Of a stretch of 64,000 nucleotides of DNA, positions 63,001 through 64,000 are shown piece by piece. Both the position numbers and the translations under genes were made by a program. This stretch comes from Trypanosoma brucei gambiense DAL972 (Eukaryota; Euglenozoa; Kinetoplastea; Trypanosomatida; Trypanosomatidae): contig NC_026740.1 of assembly GCF_000210295.1 (NCBI RefSeq), forward strand, positions 1,123,691 through 1,187,690. The letters run 5' to 3'. The notes beneath the pieces were generated by a model. That model was not told where the DNA came from. It did no database searches and saw only the letters and a list, made by a program, of their open reading frames with translations. Each line of letters starts with the position of its first letter. Positions within the stretch are counted from its first letter, which is position 1.

Positions 63001-63358
63001 GCAGATGCTGAAGGAACGGGCCGTGCTTAACTATGAGACCGCTGCGAGAATTCTGCTCGCTTTGGTTGGCACACCGGCTTCGGTGGCAACAACTCACATC
63101 GCTCGCGTAGCCGTTGCAGGTGAAGTGTCCGAGGCGCGTGGGGCACGCCGTCTAGCCGCCCTCCGCCGAATGATTGCTGAAGGCCTCGATCAATCAGCAA
63201 CGCGCATGGACTATAACGTTTCCGGCTTGCAGTTTGTTCGTAAGATACTCGAAGACAGCGAGAAGGCTCGCTTCTTCGACGTGAGCAAAGTCCAGGGGTA
63301 CAAACAAAGGTATCACAGTCGTGTCCTCCATGAAGAGCAAAGAGGTGAGAAGCATTAA
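60041..63358 (+). CDS. UTP12: UTP12/DIP2 (WDR3) WD40 protein of the SSU processome
   Basis: 1105 residues from the ATG at 60041. A longer start at 60026 adds five residues, but after the nearest T-rich tract the first AG is at 60030-60031, and MVGKTYLRYVV aligns with the N-terminus of human WDR3 (TKQYLRYV). Two beta-propellers of WD40 repeats are visible: blades such as ACLCSGGQDTDLTVWDVV, VVTGSSDGLIKVWEL, ALLSLSSEKLMMWNIS, LIASCGMDKALRLWG, LLTVSLDGTLKHWD and CVATAGVDKCIRCF, split by an acidic/basic insert at about 345-420. The C-terminal Utp12 domain (about 935-1070) contains LLVNKTVWEYLWSIIESV and ALLDYVEQMLKERAVLNYE. In other eukaryotes UTP12 belongs to the UTP-B subcomplex with PWP2, UTP13, UTP18, UTP21 and UTP6 and binds the 5' ETS/U3 region during 18S rRNA maturation. 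Confidence 0.9.
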   Translation: MVGKTYLRYVVGPQGGAVASNGSLSCYSSITRPSYAKSTGVAKTTYSERNNRNQGRDKSSTAASAVIFTASLEAVRVYSLRSGVLQHTLIPREGKMPLEVTALRVVPLDMVGTSTASSTPLNTLNQIEQEGWMLLVGYHNGHVAVFSCGPTSNYGEPVCRFYALGHKIDTSVLSVAIDSQRACLCSGGQDTDLTVWDVVTQEPSFRLRGHRGGIVGVEFVPQRRPRGRLVVVTGSSDGLIKVWELSIRQCLQTIVASDTQVSSILIDATGSRLYCGLRESQLKVFNTEELTASSEMDKELGAVTEHGGVPRKHQKPITSFSFSYDGNFLLACTSKTVEIFRILSRDDVRRKVARKRKRREAKNSGNAPLNDVAEDDGDEPNAPGDEDRIEEKLPPTRITTDGKSEANDAGSKSTHSAHATAMEEMALLRTFFLDEKVRSACFVPPFPGISGGRGSGSPGQLHIAVTFNNNTVRTFTTALTCGDPPAAAMWSLENLSMRHTMDYSGHQSDIRSLQFVDDDTALLSLSSEKLMMWNISTKDPEEDHRNEHDFYDAVEANVKRGDKTGSLTCTSQVALDDAVAVAAIASNLCCVGRKDGSVLLVDLPAAETVFTDTAVHVGGVRHVTPLPDKSGFVSVGADRRMIVWTLAMVKVGSDAASSGSGSQAASHRHKNSSPDTPEPTDENGNGETDTKNMSLQLLQSAQLELTESPLFAACSADGRFLAVGLQNTNIQLFFADTMKPYLSLYGHKLPPTAATFSTDGTLIASCGMDKALRLWGTDFGDCHRSIHAHDDYVTDVAFLRDTHQLLTVSLDGTLKHWDGDNWIMIQMFRQHQRGVWAVAATANSTCVATAGVDKCIRCFLRTSDIVFPAEEEERLAQEAMDEEAAKRAAMQSLNGIQHQQEVGVAGHATTATAAAAEKIMEALDLVSVELQRRKNDSDSAPPNPLLVNKTVWEYLWSIIESVRPSDLRHALSNLTSTHVDALLDYVEQMLKERAVLNYETAARILLALVGTPASVATTHIARVAVAGEVSEARGARRLAALRRMIAEGLDQSATRMDYNVSGLQFVRKILEDSEKARFFDVSKVQGYKQRYHSRVLHEEQRGEKH

Positions 63359-63856
63359 CCCAACCGCTGGGGAGAAGAGCAATAATGAAGGTAACACATC
63401 CCAGCAATGTATCGCTGGTAATAAATCAGTCATGTGGTGGCTTTGCATCTTAATTAAAGTTCTACCTTGTGACAAAGGGCTGCAGCCTATGCTAGGAAGT
63501 AAAATGGAGCGTTAATTTTATTCGGTGGGGAGTATTATTGTAAAGGTCCCTCAATAAACGTGTAAGAAGTAACCCAAAGTAGGGGGTTAAGGAAGGATGG
63601 AAGGGCACTAGAGCATGTGTCCAGTCGCAGGTGCACACGCATGAGCCCCAATGTTCCTCTCCTTGTATTCCCGTGTTCCGCCTACACGCGAACACCCGTA
63701 CAAACTCAAGAGCACAAATCGTTGCATCATTGTTTCTCTTCACTCTTCCCATAATTTTTCAATGTTTGCACAGACCCCATAGCAAGTAAGTGGAGAAAAA
63801 GGTAACACACAGTGAGTAAGAAAAGCAGCAACGACTAGAAACAAAAGTTTGGCGTA
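63359..63856. other. Spacer
   Basis: No gene supported. A pyrimidine-rich run at about 63729-63770 (TTGTTTCTCTTCACTCTTCC) precedes AG dinucleotides near 63782-63791, plausible for trans-splicing of the gene at 63857. Confidence 0.5.
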
Positions 63857-64000
63857 ATGGTGATGAAGGCTTTCCCCCTTTCCCTATTAGCGGCAACCAC
63901 TGTGCTATTACTGCTGCTTCCCGTTCCTGGTAGGTGTGCTGATTGCTTTGCTCATTCAAATGATTACTCCACTCCCGGGGAGCCGTTCGGCAAATCGAAG
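63857..64000 (+). CDS. 5' end of a gene for a secretory-pathway protein (cut by window edge)
   Basis: 48 codons from an ATG to the end of the window without a stop. The N-terminus is a textbook signal peptide: MVMKAF, then a Leu/Ala-rich core (LSLLAATTVLLLLL) and a PVPGRCA cleavage region. The mature part starts near Asp29 (DCFAHSNDYSTPGEPFGK). Too little remains to name a family. The Met at codon 3 is an alternative start. It would enter the ER and be secreted, surface-bound or organellar. Confidence 0.6.
   Translation, partial: MVMKAFPLSLLAATTVLLLLLPVPGRCADCFAHSNDYSTPGEPFGKSK

Overview
This window is nuclear DNA of a kinetoplastid, almost certainly Trypanosoma brucei (or a very close relative). 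All 21 genes I can support lie on the + strand with no introns. They are separated by AT-rich spacers holding long polypyrimidine tracts followed by AG dinucleotides, the layout of a trypanosome polycistronic unit matured by spliced-leader trans-splicing and polyadenylation. The three tandem fatty-acid elongase genes, the CSB-like SNF2 gene and the flanking gene order match what I remember of T. brucei chromosome 7. That is recollection, not a database check. No strand switch, VSG, retrotransposon, tRNA or rRNA gene was recognised.

Layout. 1-1433: upstream spacer. 1434-11225: a PP2C phosphatase, a Plus3-domain RTF1-like transcription elongation factor and a SWC4/DMAP1-like chromatin protein. 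11773-15412: a large predicted mitochondrial protein and two near-identical small calpain-related (SKCRP-type) genes. 16387-30217: a CSB/RAD26-type SNF2 ATPase, a DYRK-family kinase with a large insert, a coiled-coil protein of the CCDC113/CCDC96 type and a degenerate kinesin. 32792-42088: two repeat proteins, one with about 20 YRPP dodecapeptides and a CDV3-like look, the other a 2284-residue protein with 14 almost identical 62-residue helical repeats. 42501-47232: mitochondrial ribosomal protein bL21m and a 1251-residue unknown with a CxxC zinc motif. 48181-54310: ELO3, ELO2 and ELO1. 55846-63358: a two-ribbon LSD1-type zinc protein, a predicted mitochondrial protein, an LYR-motif protein and the UTP12 WD40 protein of the small-subunit processome. 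63857-64000: the 5' end of a gene with a signal peptide, cut by the window edge.

Functional themes are chromatin, transcription and repair (RTF1-like, SWC4-like, CSB), mitochondrial gene expression (bL21m, LYR protein and unknowns), microsomal fatty-acid synthesis (the ELO trio) and cytoskeleton or flagellum (coiled-coil protein, kinesin, repeat protein). Neighbours in a trypanosome unit are co-transcribed but need not share a function.

Starts were set at ATG codons. Where the first AG after the polypyrimidine tract lies inside the longest reading frame (bL21m, UTP12), the next downstream ATG was preferred. The least explained objects are the 14 x 62-residue repeat protein, the kinesin with broken switch motifs, the YRPP repeat protein and possible hairpins in the ELO spacers.
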